Source of the DNA: Pseudoalteromonas peptidolytica
GTDB taxonomy: Bacteria; Pseudomonadota; Gammaproteobacteria; Enterobacterales; Alteromonadaceae
NCBI RefSeq assembly: GCF_012641745.1
Contig: NZ_WEHZ01000021.1
Location: 1 to 64,000 of the forward strand
Reading direction: 5' to 3'
Length of the DNA stretch: 64,000 nt
Shown here: positions 8,376 to 17,828 of the stretch, in pieces
How positions within the stretch are numbered: position 1 is the first letter of the stretch
Layout of the letters: each line of letters opens with the position of its first letter
The notes under the pieces: generated by a model
Seen by the model: only the letters and a program-made list of their open reading frames with translations
Database searches by the model: none
Told to the model about the DNA's origin: nothing
Program-made: the position numbers and the translations under genes

Positions 8376-8400
8376 AAAAAAACGGGGGGACTCCCCCCGC
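8376..8400 (-). terminator. Intrinsic terminator of the TPR-oxygenase operon
   Basis: CGGGGGG (8383-8389) pairs with CCCCCCG (8393-8399) around a 3-base loop. Read on the minus strand it is followed by a run of seven T (8382-8376). This is a strong factor-independent terminator about 110 bases beyond the stop of the hydroxylase gene. Confidence 0.9.
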
Positions 8401-8512
8401 AATTATCCAGGGAGACCTCAATGTTAAGGTCAAACTATAAGTTACGGAAAATTTACATGTTAACAACCCATTTGTGTTGAGTTGTGGTCAAATCGTGACG
8501 AATGTTTCTAAT

Positions 8513-9673
8513 TTAGTGGTTATTTTTATAATTAATTAATCTTTTTGTTAGGTTAGCGTTCCATTCGCTCCTAGTACTGAACTCGCCTTGAATCGCCGAG
8601 CGCTGAGCCAAGGTAAGCGCCGGATGCCATATTGAAAAAATAAGGACGATACGGTCTTTGTCGCCACCATTATGTGCCATGTGTAAGTACGAGTCGTCAA
8701 ATATCGTAAGAGAGCTGTCCTGCCATAATACACGTTCGCCATTGACTTCTAAGTAACACGCGTCTGGTATATCAATTGCCAAGTGAACGGTCAAACTATG
8801 ATTAGAAAGTCCATAGTGTGGTGTAATTGTCTGTCCTTTTGCTAACTTTGAATAGAATACTTCATAAGGTGTATTGGTTAGGCCGTAGCATGGCACATTC
8901 TCTAGTGCTTGCTTTAACTTTGGAAACTGACTAGAGATTGCGTGGTTTTCGCTACCATCTTTAAACAGAGAAAGCGCTTGCCAATTATCGCTATTAGCGA
9001 GCTTTGGAAATTCATTTTCATATATTTTGCCGGATAAATAAGGGGTTAAATGCGAAGAAAGCGATTGAATTGCATGTTTATACTCAGTAATTATGTCGGG
9101 CACACAATCCATAAACTCCTGATACCAAGAAAATGTTTCAGCAGGCCATATAGGTCGAGCATCGAGATCCGTTACATAGAACAAATGTGGTGCTTGAGGT
9201 GTTGTAAAGGGAGTGCTGGAGTACTGTACCCATCTGGCTGCTTTGTAGCCTTTGGGGACAGCGAGGTTACGCTCCATACACTGCCAAGCGTTTTTAAAGC
9301 GTTCTACCGTTTGTGGCGCCATATTCTTTGGAAGCTGTAGTTGTTTAAAATTGCCAGTTAACCTCTCACACAGTGCGTAACAAATTAACGCTGTATGTTC
9401 TTCGCCCCGTTGCTCGAGTAAATTGCCAAGATATAAGTACAGTAAATAATTGTTTGGTGCGAGTTCAAGGCATTGAAAATAGGCAGCTTCACTTTCTTTG
9501 AAAGCCTCGATTTGCTCTAGAATCACGGCGACACGATAGCATAACTCAGCATTGTCTTGATGCTGTGATAGTAAGCTACCTAATAGTGCTGGCCACTTAG
9601 TTTGTGGTTCAAGATTTAAAATCGGCTTTAGCAGAGCGTCGATGTTGAGCGTTTGAGCTGGCTTAGTTGTCAT
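8513..9673 (-). CDS. TPR protein with aspartyl/asparaginyl beta-hydroxylase domain
   Basis: Residues 1-120 of 386 form tetratricopeptide-like helices (AELCYRVAVILEQIEAFKES..., NNYLLYLYLGNLLEQRGEEH). From about residue 160 to the end it matches the Asp/Asn beta-hydroxylase fold: ITPHYGLSNHSLTVHLAI carries the first iron histidine, and HMAHNGGDKDRIVLIFSIWHP the distal histidine and 2-oxoglutarate-binding arginine. It is expected to be an Fe(II)/2-oxoglutarate dioxygenase hydroxylating a protein, peptide or amino acid side chain, with the TPRs holding the partner. No signal peptide, so cytoplasmic. It follows the TPR/2OG gene by 18 bases in the same operon and ends at a strong terminator. Confidence 0.85.
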   Translation of the reverse strand: MTTKPAQTLNIDALLKPILNLEPQTKWPALLGSLLSQHQDNAELCYRVAVILEQIEAFKESEAAYFQCLELAPNNYLLYLYLGNLLEQRGEEHTALICYALCERLTGNFKQLQLPKNMAPQTVERFKNAWQCMERNLAVPKGYKAARWVQYSSTPFTTPQAPHLFYVTDLDARPIWPAETFSWYQEFMDCVPDIITEYKHAIQSLSSHLTPYLSGKIYENEFPKLANSDNWQALSLFKDGSENHAISSQFPKLKQALENVPCYGLTNTPYEVFYSKLAKGQTITPHYGLSNHSLTVHLAIDIPDACYLEVNGERVLWQDSSLTIFDDSYLHMAHNGGDKDRIVLIFSIWHPALTLAQRSAIQGEFSTRSEWNANLTKRLINYKNNH

Positions 9674-9691
9674 TAAAATATTATCTCTGTA

Positions 9692-11491
9692 TTAATTTTT
9701 TAAAATGCCAATATCAAGAGGTAGCGTCATGCGATAACTACTGTCTGTTGCTTGGAAAGGTTGCGTCCCATGCCAAAAATAAGAAGGGAAAATAACAATC
9801 TGGCCTCGCCTCGGTTTGACCGATTTGAATGGCGGAAAATCATATGGTGGCGCCAATGGTGGGCGGCCAAATTCAATGAGACCGCTGTTACTATCGTCTT
9901 CGGGTGTATTGATGTATAGCACGACGCTTATCCAACCTGCAGGGTGAATATGGCTAACATGAAACCCCTGCTCACTGAGCTTAACAGACCAAGAGCCTGT
10001 AATTTTTCTCTCACTATGCAAATGAGCTAGAAAAGGATGATCTTGCTCTGCACTTAGCTGGTTAAGGCACCTATCGACATCGGCTAATAATTGTGTTTTA
10101 GTTTTTGCAATAATATCGATGTCTCTATTTAGGAGGCCTCCCGATATTTGCGAACCGTTGACCAAGGTCTGCTCACTGGGAGCTTGCTTTCCCTGATGAA
10201 GCGCAATTAGGCAAGCTTCAAGCTCTTGTAAGAAGGTTTCATTGCTGTCATAACCCTTTGGCGCTGATAGGGTTGTGGTAAGTACAAAGTTTGGATCGCA
10301 TAAATGCTGGTGCTTCTGCTCGTCCGTTGCCCGATAAAGCACGCTCAGCCAAGCAAGCGCAAGTTGTGAGTCTGGCCACTGTTTGAGTATATTTAAAAGT
10401 AATTGATTAGCGACATCAAAATTTCCCAACTGCAGCGCAAATTTAGCTTGCTCACATAATCGGTCATGCTCAGGTGTTATTTTGTTGGCGTTATCTAAGT
10501 GTTGAAAGGCATCATCAAAACGCTCTTCTTTGGCAGCTAAGCGACCCAGAAGTGTCTGCATTAGAGATGATGAAGAAGCAACCCCTGAATTTGTTATACA
10601 AGCTTTACATGCTTGATATTGGTTAGTATTCCAATACAGCTCTGCTAAACACTCCGTCAGTTCACGTTTGTTATCTGTCGCCGTATACAACGCTTCCTTT
10701 ATACTTATCGCAAATAGTTCATGCTGACCATTTTGCCAATAAAGCTCATTGAGTGCTTTGTGCACTGTCGTATTATATGGTGTTACTTTTAAGGCATGTT
10801 GGTAGGCTTGTTGTGCAAGCTGAAATTGACCATTGGCAAAATAGCAATCGCCTAGGTTGTACAGTGGCTCATATTGCTCTGGCGCGTGTGTGTGTACAAA
10901 CTGAAAACATTGGATAGCCAACTCAAACTTTGTCTGTAACTTGTAACATAAACCAAGATTATGAATGGCTCGAAAGGCTACTGGTGCATCTTGTGGTACC
11001 GCTAAGTAGCACTTTATCGCTTCATTAAGGTTATCTTGGGCTTTGTGTATGTCTCCAAGGATTTTCGTAAACTGTCCACTACGGTCGGCACCTTGGCCTT
11101 TCATAGCCCATTTTTCAGCAGCTGAGAACTTATTTTGCTCAAGATAAAGTAGTGCAAGGTTTTTTATTGTTTCTTGGTGTGTGGGCTGGTTGCTCGCTAT
11201 TTGTAAATAATGCGCTTCGGCTTGAGTATATTGGGCCGATAACCAGTAGCATTTAGCAATATGGCTTAGGATTTCTGATTTTTGGGGGGATAACTTATAC
11301 GCGGTGCTTAAAGATGAAATAGCTAGAGGCCAGTTTTCTTGGGCTTTATGACAAATACCAATAAGGTAGTGAATGTCTGGGTGGTTGGAATGGGCAAATT
11401 TTTCAAGCATAAATAAAGCCTGACTTGGCTGATTTGCTTGAATGTGATTGAGCGCGTTTTTCAGCGTGGTGTTCATTTCATTCGTTTGCAT
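9692..11491 (-). CDS. TPR protein with C-terminal 2OG-Fe(II) oxygenase domain
   Basis: Of 599 residues, about 1-380 are tandem tetratricopeptide repeats (for example EPLYNLGDCYFANGQFQLAQ). From about 490 on there is a putative 2OG-Fe(II) oxygenase domain of the PF13759 kind: HVSHIHPAGWISVVLYINTP with the metal histidines, GLIEFGRPP, then GQIVIFPSYFWHGTQPF with the distal histidine and SYRMTLPLDI with the 2-oxoglutarate arginine. The target is unknown; the long TPR array suggests a protein or peptide. It is the first gene of a pair with the Asp/Asn hydroxylase and lies downstream of a TonB receptor that has its own terminator, so the pair probably has its own promoter. Confidence 0.85.
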   Translation of the reverse strand: MQTNEMNTTLKNALNHIQANQPSQALFMLEKFAHSNHPDIHYLIGICHKAQENWPLAISSLSTAYKLSPQKSEILSHIAKCYWLSAQYTQAEAHYLQIASNQPTHQETIKNLALLYLEQNKFSAAEKWAMKGQGADRSGQFTKILGDIHKAQDNLNEAIKCYLAVPQDAPVAFRAIHNLGLCYKLQTKFELAIQCFQFVHTHAPEQYEPLYNLGDCYFANGQFQLAQQAYQHALKVTPYNTTVHKALNELYWQNGQHELFAISIKEALYTATDNKRELTECLAELYWNTNQYQACKACITNSGVASSSSLMQTLLGRLAAKEERFDDAFQHLDNANKITPEHDRLCEQAKFALQLGNFDVANQLLLNILKQWPDSQLALAWLSVLYRATDEQKHQHLCDPNFVLTTTLSAPKGYDSNETFLQELEACLIALHQGKQAPSEQTLVNGSQISGGLLNRDIDIIAKTKTQLLADVDRCLNQLSAEQDHPFLAHLHSERKITGSWSVKLSEQGFHVSHIHPAGWISVVLYINTPEDDSNSGLIEFGRPPLAPPYDFPPFKSVKPRRGQIVIFPSYFWHGTQPFQATDSSYRMTLPLDIGILKN

Positions 11492-11803
11492 TGTATTGTT
11501 GTTATTTTAAAAGTCGTTTCGGCACGCAAAATAGGTGAATTCGCCACACATTAGTACAGCGGCTTTCCCTGTTGTAACTATCTCAGCCAATTTACACATT
11601 AGGATTAGCCTCAGCTCAAGGTTGATTAACTAACTTCTTACCCCGAAATCAGGCTACATAAGAAATTAATGAATCTAAAAGAGTATTGCTTCTTCGTATT
11701 GACTAGAGCGTTAGCATAGTTGGAATAAACCAACAGTTTTAAAAATAAGCGTGAAGAAAAGTTAGGCTCATGTCAATATGCTTAAGTTTAAATCAAATAA
11801 TGA
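11492..11803. other. Intergenic stretch upstream of the TPR-oxygenase pair
   Basis: About 310 bases hold no credible gene. The promoter of the minus-strand TPR-oxygenase pair should lie in the part nearest 11500, but I could not place convincing -35 and -10 boxes. CTCAGCTCAAGGTTGATTAA near 11610 vaguely recalls repeat family 2. Confidence 0.4.
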
Positions 11804-11826
11804 AAAAGGGAGCCTTAGCTCCCTTC
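11804..11826 (-). terminator. Intrinsic terminator of the TonB receptor gene
   Basis: On the minus strand GGGAGC and GCTCCC pair around TAAG and are followed by five T. It starts about 20 bases after the receptor stop codon and separates the receptor transcript from the TPR-oxygenase genes. Confidence 0.9.
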
Positions 11827-11843
11827 AATACATTACGTTCTGG

Positions 11844-14687
11844 TTAGAATGTGTAAACCGCACTCATGAAGTAACGAGGGCCGATTACATCATACAGCTC
11901 AGGGAAGGTATTCGCTTGTTGCTGAGCATCACCTAGTGGTGTTGGCTCAGTGTCTAGCACGTTTTTAATACCAAATGTTGCTTGAACATTGTCGCTGAAG
12001 TGATAGCTGGCACTCAGATCGACATACCATTCGGCTTTTGACACAGGTACAATGGTATTTGTACCCGTATCTTCATCCACTTCGCTCATGTAGCGAACTA
12101 GCGCCGACAGGCTTAAATCACCAGATGTCCACGTGAAGCGGTTATTACTCTGGAATTCTGGGCGAGGTACAAGACAGGTGTTACCGAACTTACCTTCACA
12201 ATAAACAGTATCGGTAAAGCCTACACTAGCAGTTTGGAAGTACTCGTCAAGAATGGTGTTCTTAGAGTTAATGTTCAGCACCGAGCCATTATTACCGATG
12301 CCAAAACCAAGCTCAGTTGTCCAGTTAAAGTTAATGTCATAACCTTTAGTACCTAGCTCTGCAATGTTAGCATTTAGCGCTGTTACTAAGTCAACATTAC
12401 CGTCAGGACGACGTACGATTGCTTTACAGAATTCTGAGTTAGGGTCTTTAAGCTGGTTGTAACAAACATCTAGAATATTATTTACACCACCACCTAACAC
12501 ATCAATTGCATCATCTATCGTGATATCGAAGTAATCAATTGTTACGTCAAAATTTTCAGTTGGCGTAATAACGAGACCTAGCGTAACCGTTTCAGAAGTT
12601 TCTTCTTTAAGGTCTGGATTACCACCAAAGCTACCTTCAATTTGCGCATTTGCTTGTTCAAATACACCTACTTGAGACGCAGCAACACCGTGCGCTTCAC
12701 ATAGTGCTCTGTCTGTTTGACCTTCTACGAAGCCATCAACACTACAAGGATCAGTTGCACTTGGGAAGCCGTTAGCTGCACCTTGGAATAGTTCAGAAAT
12801 ATTTGGTGCACGTACTGACTCTTGATAACCTGCACGGAATGACACGTACTCGTTTACTGTCCAGTTAATGGTTGTCGCAAATGAGGAAGCGTTGCCAATG
12901 TTAGAGTAATCAGAAACACGACCTGCAAACCATAGTGTAATATCATCAGCAAACGCAGCATCAGTAACTAACGGAATATCAATTTCTGTGAAAATTTCAT
13001 CGACACTGTAGTTACCTACAGTCGGTTCACCAGCGTTGAAGCCTAGTACATCACCAGATGCCAAAAACTCATCTGGACGGAAACTTGAGTCATCAAAGCG
13101 GCTCTCATAACCAATTACAAAGCCTACAGGCATATCCGCAGATGGAACTGTGAATGGCAATTCACCAGCAATATCAAAGTGGAAAATTTCTTGCTTGATA
13201 TTTGTGACGTTAGATGCACCAACATTAACGAAATCAATGGCTGCTTGCGAAATATTACCTTCACCAAAAATATTTATTGGTGCACAGCCACCAGACGGGT
13301 CCTGACAGGCAGTACCGTCGTCAGTAACTAAAATCGCTTGTCTGAATCGAGACTCAGAAACGTCATTATTTAAAAGGTTCGAGCGGTCAAGCTCTGAGCG
13401 GCTATAATAAGCGTTATATGCCCAATCGCCGATAAAGCCATCAACACCAACTAATAAACGCATGGCGTTACGTGTGTCAATTACTTGTCTAGGACCGTTT
13501 TCAACCATACGACGGCCGATAGTTGCAAAAGTGAAGTTACCATTTGCGTCTAACTGGCTGATCATGTTGCCTGTTGGTTCGCCTTCATCATCAAGCTCAG
13601 GGACCAAAGCTTTCATTGCGGCTTGTACATCAGCACCAAAGAATGGACTATCAGGGTTGACTACAAGATTGTTTACAAAAGCTGGTGTAGGTGCTAGTTG
13701 CGAAGGTACCTCATTACGGATGAAGGACAGTTCACTGTATAAACGTGTATCGTCGTTCACGTAATAATGTGCAAAGGAGTTAAGCGTTAAACGCTCTTGA
13801 GGCAACTGAAGGTAGTTATCTGGTGCATAGTTGAATGCGTCTGCTGATGTGTAAGGTAAGCCTTCGCCATTTGGACCAAAACGTCCTAATGTATCACCAT
13901 TAGGTAAAGTTGGGCCTGCAAATATACGAGTGCCAGGAATACCTGATGAACCACCAGGAACTAAGCCATTTTCACCTTCCGTTAGTGTTACACTGGTAAA
14001 GTCTCTATCACCTTGGAAAATAGATTCGCGCTTTGCGTAACCGATATATACTGTTGCATTGCCCTTATCGTCCGCAAAATTACCACCAATAGTTAGGTCT
14101 GTGTTGAATTTTTCACCATCACCTTCTTCTGTGATGTCATACAGCGCTGAAATTTCAGCACCTTCAAAATCGTCTTTCAAACGGAAGTTTACAACACCAG
14201 CAAGTGCGTCAGAACCGTATACCGCACCAGCACCACCGGTAATAATATCTACACCTTCAATCAAAGAAGCAGGAATGGTGTTTAAGTCAACTACCCCTGT
14301 TTGTGTTGCTGGAACCCAGCGGCGACCATTTACCAAAACCAAGGTACGCTCATCACCCAGACCACGCAAGTCAACTCGAGCGGTACCATCACCAGGGTTA
14401 TTGGAGCTTGGTCCAAAAGAAGGTACGGTTAGCGGCAGCTCAGCAAGCTTCTGTTCGACGTTGAGGTTTCCAGACATAGCAAACTCTGTACCGTCTAATT
14501 CGATAACCGGTGTCTTAGCTGTTAACGCCACACGTTGAATACGAGAGCCCGTAATCGAAATTCTTTCTACTTCTTCTACTGCACCGTCGTTTGCTTCTTC
14601 TGCTGATGCTTGCAAGCCTAAGCTTCCGCCTATCAGACACGCAGAAGTGATAAGCATGCTCACTTTAGAACGCTTAAATTGCTTCAT
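11844..14687 (-). CDS. TonB-dependent outer-membrane receptor
   Basis: The 947-residue protein has a signal peptide (about residues 1-29, ending LQASAE). A TonB-box-like region (VEEVERISITGSRIQR) precedes the plug domain at about 55-165, with VDLRGLGDERTLVLVNGRR and IITGGAGAVYGSDALAGVVN. A 22-strand-type barrel follows, ending in YFMSAVYTF with terminal aromatic residue. The SITGSRI type is common among Alteromonadales receptors for peptides, polyphenols or glycans rather than classical siderophores. It is divergent from a LytTR regulator and upstream of two TPR-oxygenase genes. The substrate is not deducible. Confidence 0.93.
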   Translation of the reverse strand: MKQFKRSKVSMLITSACLIGGSLGLQASAEEANDGAVEEVERISITGSRIQRVALTAKTPVIELDGTEFAMSGNLNVEQKLAELPLTVPSFGPSSNNPGDGTARVDLRGLGDERTLVLVNGRRWVPATQTGVVDLNTIPASLIEGVDIITGGAGAVYGSDALAGVVNFRLKDDFEGAEISALYDITEEGDGEKFNTDLTIGGNFADDKGNATVYIGYAKRESIFQGDRDFTSVTLTEGENGLVPGGSSGIPGTRIFAGPTLPNGDTLGRFGPNGEGLPYTSADAFNYAPDNYLQLPQERLTLNSFAHYYVNDDTRLYSELSFIRNEVPSQLAPTPAFVNNLVVNPDSPFFGADVQAAMKALVPELDDEGEPTGNMISQLDANGNFTFATIGRRMVENGPRQVIDTRNAMRLLVGVDGFIGDWAYNAYYSRSELDRSNLLNNDVSESRFRQAILVTDDGTACQDPSGGCAPINIFGEGNISQAAIDFVNVGASNVTNIKQEIFHFDIAGELPFTVPSADMPVGFVIGYESRFDDSSFRPDEFLASGDVLGFNAGEPTVGNYSVDEIFTEIDIPLVTDAAFADDITLWFAGRVSDYSNIGNASSFATTINWTVNEYVSFRAGYQESVRAPNISELFQGAANGFPSATDPCSVDGFVEGQTDRALCEAHGVAASQVGVFEQANAQIEGSFGGNPDLKEETSETVTLGLVITPTENFDVTIDYFDITIDDAIDVLGGGVNNILDVCYNQLKDPNSEFCKAIVRRPDGNVDLVTALNANIAELGTKGYDINFNWTTELGFGIGNNGSVLNINSKNTILDEYFQTASVGFTDTVYCEGKFGNTCLVPRPEFQSNNRFTWTSGDLSLSALVRYMSEVDEDTGTNTIVPVSKAEWYVDLSASYHFSDNVQATFGIKNVLDTEPTPLGDAQQQANTFPELYDVIGPRYFMSAVYTF

Positions 14688-14973
14688 GATATCCCCTGAT
14701 TAGTATGTTTTGTTTTTGATACCTCTGTTGAGCTTGCAAACTCATTACAAAGGCTTATTAGTATCAGGTCGAGGCTATGATGGAAGTTCAGATTATGCTA
14801 GCTGAGATCCACAAGGTGAAGGAAAGTAGTGACAACAGGCGAGAAAAAAAAGATCAAAATTTATTTGCATATTACATTATGACAATTTATAACAATAATA
14901 TGTTAATATTTGTGACGTGAGATATAAGGAAACGTATCTTATTTTACTCGGTTTTGCGTATATAAGGTGCCAG

Positions 14974-15687
14974 ATGAAAAGTATGACAATTTTGATGCCC
15001 TCCAGTATATCTGAGCTTGGGGCTGAAATGAGTACAAGATTAAAGAGTTCCGATATTAGCTCTCGGTTTGTATATTATAATGATGTTGTTGATATTATCG
15101 AAACAATAAGAGGGGGTGAAATAAGCTGCTTTCTGTTTGACTCTGGAATAGAAGCGTCAGACATGTTGTTGGTGTTGACTGAGCAGGGAGTTGAAATACC
15201 TACGATTAAATTTGGTGTAAATACCAGCTTAAAAAGCCAGTCTGAACTGACATTTAAAGGCCAGACAAAACAGGACTCCTTGATAGCTAACCTCACCTAC
15301 GCTGCATTGATGCAAGTATCAAGCGAGTCAGAAAATCACTACCTACCAGCCAAGCGATTGATAGTAAAAGATTCAGGTCATATCCACGTAATCAAAGTAG
15401 AGGAGTTAGCCTGGGTTGGTGGGGCTGGGAATTATGTTGAATTACATATGCTCAATCGGCAGCGCTCCATTTTACACCGTGATACCATGTCTGCGATGGA
15501 AAAAAACTTAAAAACCTACGGCTTTTCAAGGATCCATAAGTCGTCTTTAGTCAATTTAAACGCCATTACAGAGCTAAAGACGCGAGACAATGGTGATTAT
15601 GATGTCATATTAGAAAATGGTGACTTGCTCCATCTATCTAGACGTTATAGGCAAAACTTAGCGGCATTGCTGCAGGTGAATAGTTAG
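14974..15687 (+). CDS. LytTR-family DNA-binding regulator
   Basis: From ATG 14974 the protein has 237 residues. The C-terminal half (about residues 125-230) is a LytTR domain: RLIVKDSGHIHVIKVEELAWVG, then NYVELHM, FSRIHKSSLVNLNAI and ending HLSRRYRQNL. The N-terminal part resembles a degenerate receiver (MTILMPSSISEL..., CFLFDSG) without a clear phosphorylation triad, so its input may not be phosphorylation. A GTG at 14917 is also in frame, but it sits in AT-rich promoter-like DNA without a ribosome site, while AAGGTG precedes 14974. It is divergent from the TonB receptor, which it probably regulates. Confidence 0.82.
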   Translation: MKSMTILMPSSISELGAEMSTRLKSSDISSRFVYYNDVVDIIETIRGGEISCFLFDSGIEASDMLLVLTEQGVEIPTIKFGVNTSLKSQSELTFKGQTKQDSLIANLTYAALMQVSSESENHYLPAKRLIVKDSGHIHVIKVEELAWVGGAGNYVELHMLNRQRSILHRDTMSAMEKNLKTYGFSRIHKSSLVNLNAITELKTRDNGDYDVILENGDLLHLSRRYRQNLAALLQVNS

Positions 15688-15699
15688 CAGACATTACGG

Positions 15700-16590
15700 T
15701 TAGCTAACACCTTTTGCAAAATGAACAAATTCGCTAAATATTGAGTCTTTTACCAGTCTATCAGGGGTAAACGCGTAATAGTTTTGAAAGGTGTTTTCTA
15801 TCGTACCTAGCAGTGTTACGCCATAGTGACGTTGCAATTCTGCCTTGATAGAAAGCGGCGCTGGAAAAATGCCAAAACCTTGCTGGCCTAGAGCCTTCAT
15901 TAGCGCACTATCGTCAACATGACCCGATACTTTGACTTCGATATTCTGATCTTGCAACCAGTATTGAATAGAGTTGGTCACAGGGCTGTTTTTCGCGGGT
16001 AGTATGATAGACTGTGCTTGTAAAGAAAAAGGGTAATTTTCACGGAGCCGCTCGCAAATTGCAGCAGAGCCATAAAGGCCGATTTGACTCTTGCCAATCT
16101 CATGACAGAAAACTTTAAACGGTAAGTGACTGTCTAGTGGTTTGTCAGCAAGTACAATATCAAGCTTATGTGTAGCCATTTGCGCTAATAGCTCTGACTG
16201 TTGACCATCAATACAGTGGAGGTTGGCAACTTGTTCATTTTCAATTAATGGTGCGAGCCATTTTGACACAAGCGATTTTGGAATTGCATCTGAGATACCT
16301 ACTTTCAACGTTCTGTGCATAGCCGCTGCACCATCTTGGGTCGTTTCTAGCCATTCTTTTGCTATTGAAAACATGTCATCTGCGTATTGTTTGGTTAAAA
16401 TACCAAAATCCGTCAATCTGAGCCCTCTCCCTTCTCTGATAAACAAGGGTTTTCCTAATCTTTCTTCTAGGCTTGATAGTTGGGCACTAATCGTTTGCGG
16501 TGTGAGGTGTAGCACTTTACTTGCACCCGCGATACTACCTTCGTTACTGACCTGCCAAAAATAATAAAGATGGTTGAAATTAATATTCAT
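15700..16590 (-). CDS. nhaR: LysR-family regulator NhaR
   Basis: The 296-residue protein has the LysR helix-turn-helix with the wording typical of NhaR: NFNHLYYFWQVSNEGSIAGA, HLTPQTISAQLSSLEERLGK and FIREGRGLRLTDFG, continuing into QYADDMFSIAKEWL. The effector domain has the expected length. In enterobacteria and vibrios NhaR responds to sodium and activates the Na+/H+ antiporter gene nhaA. No antiporter gene is visible within this window, so the target must lie elsewhere. It is convergent with the LytTR gene (12 bases between stops) and divergent from the HPF-like gene. Confidence 0.85.
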   Translation of the reverse strand: MNINFNHLYYFWQVSNEGSIAGASKVLHLTPQTISAQLSSLEERLGKPLFIREGRGLRLTDFGILTKQYADDMFSIAKEWLETTQDGAAAMHRTLKVGISDAIPKSLVSKWLAPLIENEQVANLHCIDGQQSELLAQMATHKLDIVLADKPLDSHLPFKVFCHEIGKSQIGLYGSAAICERLRENYPFSLQAQSIILPAKNSPVTNSIQYWLQDQNIEVKVSGHVDDSALMKALGQQGFGIFPAPLSIKAELQRHYGVTLLGTIENTFQNYYAFTPDRLVKDSIFSEFVHFAKGVS

Positions 16591-16737
16591 ACTGTTCGTA
16601 AAAACCTTATGCTTAGTTAGATATAATCAGCTTTTATCTTTTTTTGAACATTAGTAGATTTAGGCATACAGCGCAAGTGTTCGTTATTGAACTTGACGTT
16701 TTGTGATGGATAGTTGATTTGGTGGACTGAGGTAACA

Positions 16738-17037
16738 ATGAAATTAAACCTGATAGGTGTCAATGAACCAATAGCGGCATCAAACAAAGTAGCATTTATG
16801 AAACTCATAAATAGTGCGTTACACAGCTACACAAAGAATATACGCAAGGTGAATGTAAAAGTCGAACAGCAAGGTCATACAGGTAACTTTACGCTGTGTC
16901 ACGTAGAACTGTTGCTGCCGGGACTACCGACGTTAAAGGTAAAAGCGAAGGGAAAAACCTTGTTACAAGCGCTCACTCGCGCACTCCAGAATAGTAAAAA
17001 AATACTGAAAGAGAATTATTTTAAACTTAGTCGCTAG
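16738..17037 (+). CDS. HPF/RaiA-like small protein
   Basis: From ATG 16738, with GAGGT just upstream, the protein has 99 residues, the length of short ribosome hibernation factors. The pattern fits that fold: an opening strand MKLNLIGVNEPI, a helix to about residue 35, strands IRKVNVKVEQQ and LCHVELLLPG, then KVKAKGKTLLQALTRALQN resembling the HPF segment that joins the last strand to helix two. Overall identity to true HPF looks low, and the family's conserved residues are not all obvious. The role in ribosome silencing is inference. An upstream in-frame ATG at 16714 lacks a good ribosome site. Confidence 0.55.
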   Translation: MKLNLIGVNEPIAASNKVAFMKLINSALHSYTKNIRKVNVKVEQQGHTGNFTLCHVELLLPGLPTLKVKAKGKTLLQALTRALQNSKKILKENYFKLSR

Positions 17038-17384
17038 CCCAAGATTAAGTTATTCCGTTCCCAAGCACTTGCAGTGGCAAGGATGCCACGCAATTTTTTG
17101 TAGCACGCGGGATGCTAAATTAATCCCGCATTTACCTCAGATACTTACTTTATCCAGCAACTTTGCTTGAATTCTGAACGGTGATTGCAACCGACTGAAC
17201 CTGAGCCTCCAACGACATATTTTGTTTTGTGAGAAGGAATAAAGTTCTCACCGTTTAATTCCTTCAATTTTTTGAAGCAAGTTTTAATTTGTTAGTAAGG
17301 TAAAAGTCAACTATTTTTTTTTCTAAAGATCTCAGAATAATTACCGATAATATATACTCAAGGAAATCATATCGGTCAGTAACA
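17038..17384. other. Intergenic stretch with a small hairpin
   Basis: No gene is seen in about 350 bases. GCGGGAT (17107-17113) pairs with ATCCCGC (17123-17129), a possible transcription end for the HPF-like gene, although no T tract follows. AAGGAATAAAGTTCTCACC near 17235 and the AT-rich run up to 17384 probably hold the next gene's promoter. Confidence 0.4.
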
Positions 17385-17828
17385 ATGAGTGTTAATTTTT
17401 TAATTCACAGTCCCGCGCGCTCTGCAATACCTGAAAAGGTACTTGATCCAGACACTGAAAAGTCATCTCAAGCAGAACAACCCAGTCAAGCCCAGCCCGT
17501 TCGGTTATCAGAAGAGGAAATGGCTAAATTATCTGGAGAAGAAGCGAAAAAGGAGCAAGATGAAGCTGCCTTACCTGAACATATTCAAAAAATGGTTGAA
17601 AAGCTTGAAGAGTTGAGAGAGAAAATAAAAGAAGAACAAGAATTGCTAGATAAACTCAAAGCGAGCGATTCATATCCCGAAGAAATGAAAGCTGAATTAG
17701 TGACACAAAAGCTTGAATACATCATGGCGATGCAGAATCAGGTGATTGAACTAACGAAAAACATCCAAGATGCGCTTAAAGAAGCGGGGATCACTGACCC
17801 TGGCATTTTGTTAAAAGCGCTAGCCTAG
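17385..17828 (+). CDS. Uncharacterised highly charged coiled-coil protein
   Basis: The 147-residue protein has no signal peptide. After a short start (MSVNFLIHSPARSAIPEK) and a Gln/Ser/Pro-rich linker, residues 60-105 form a Glu/Lys-rich coiled coil (EKLEELREKIKEEQELLDKL). A second helix follows (QKLEYIMAMQNQVIELTKNI), then DPGILLKALA at the end. I do not recognise a named family. Composition and length suggest a small cytoplasmic structural or scaffold-type protein. It overlaps the convergent response-regulator gene tail to tail by nine bases. ATG 17385 lacks a strong ribosome site. Confidence 0.75.
   Translation: MSVNFLIHSPARSAIPEKVLDPDTEKSSQAEQPSQAQPVRLSEEEMAKLSGEEAKKEQDEAALPEHIQKMVEKLEELREKIKEEQELLDKLKASDSYPEEMKAELVTQKLEYIMAMQNQVIELTKNIQDALKEAGITDPGILLKALA

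Noticed and set aside
14059..14538. Long open frame on the plus strand within the TonB receptor gene
   Set aside because: It is antisense to a well-supported receptor, has Ser/Pro/Thr-rich low-quality composition and no ribosome site; codon bias of the receptor strand explains it.
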